A stretch of DNA of 64,000 bases from Vanessa cardui (Eukaryota; Arthropoda; Insecta; Lepidoptera; Nymphalidae): positions 12,933,318 through 12,997,317 of the forward strand of contig NC_061131.1 in assembly GCF_905220365.1 (NCBI RefSeq), written 5' to 3'. This document shows, piece by piece, positions 63,926 to 64,000 of this stretch. The notes under the pieces are model-generated. The model saw only the letters and a program-made list of their open reading frames with translations. It was not told where the DNA came from and did not search any database. Position 1 is the first letter of the stretch. Each line of letters starts with the position of its first letter. The position numbers and the translations under genes are program-made.

Positions 63926-64000
63926 CTATGTTATTACCAAGTTTTATGTATTGTATTAACTTATTCGAACTCATCAATTACTCGTACAACTTAAACAAGA

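Overview
The window is AT-rich animal nuclear DNA and almost certainly comes from a butterfly or moth. The evidence is a set of dispersed repeats typical of Lepidoptera, above all a tRNA-headed SINE with about 20 recognisable copies. I see no intact host protein-coding gene, rRNA or functional tRNA, and no bacterial features. It reads as intergenic or deep-intronic DNA filled with retroelements, with islands of single-copy sequence that may be regulatory.

Repeat families (names are mine). SINE-A is about 300 bp: a tRNA-like head with A box (TGGCCCAGTGG) and B box (GGTTCAAACCC), a conserved body (CTCGTGCTCGGCGGTGAAGG ... CCCAGCAGTGGGAAATTTAC) and a short GTT or CTTTA tail. REP-B is about 290 bp and runs from GGGCCACCTGATGGTAAGTGG to CCTACCACCAAG. 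REP-C begins near GCAAACGAGCAGGAGGCTC. RTE-S is about 200-280 bp and runs from CTAGCGACCCGCCCCGGCTT, or the related CGCTCGCGTTT, to an ATAATATTAGTA or ATGTAGTGATG end. TIR-D is bounded by CCGACTTC ... GAAGTCGG. LINE-E is a non-LTR element whose C-terminus carries a KRPDG ... WDATC motif block. 3'-end fragments of RTE-type and other LINEs are also present, plus a hAT-like MITE and a second small MITE.

Layout. 0-9 kb: SINEs, an (AT)n tract, a 44-bp perfect foldback, and a 200-bp tandem duplication in which both units carry a 5' splice donor on the minus strand. 9-20 kb: SINEs, an exon-like segment next to a SINE, a 90-bp element present twice with one mismatch, and a perfect 133-bp repeat around a short TTAGG telomere-type tract. 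20-31 kb: a MITE, SINEs, a complex single-copy island at 23.7-24.07 kb, LINE-E fragments, and the second copy of the exon-like segment. 31-38 kb: mostly single-copy AT-rich DNA. 38.6-41.8 kb: a TIR-D complex with a 1.2-kb direct duplication and a 216-bp palindrome. 42-53.2 kb: RTE-S, REP-B and REP-C copies, RTE-type LINE relics, and a 5'-truncated LINE with clear target-site duplications. 53.9-64 kb: one unrecognised 119-codon ORF, the hAT MITE, the two best LINE-E copies, TIR-D short forms and a full REP-B.

The elements do not form a pathway. They are a record of insertion, nesting and local duplication. The best candidates for something undescribed are the duplicated 90-bp element (14.05 and 16.16 kb), the exon-like unit joined to a SINE (9.1 and 30.0 kb), the duplicated donor-bearing segment (4.95-5.35 kb) and the 119-codon ORF. 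All coordinates and identities were read by eye, so element boundaries are uncertain by several bases.
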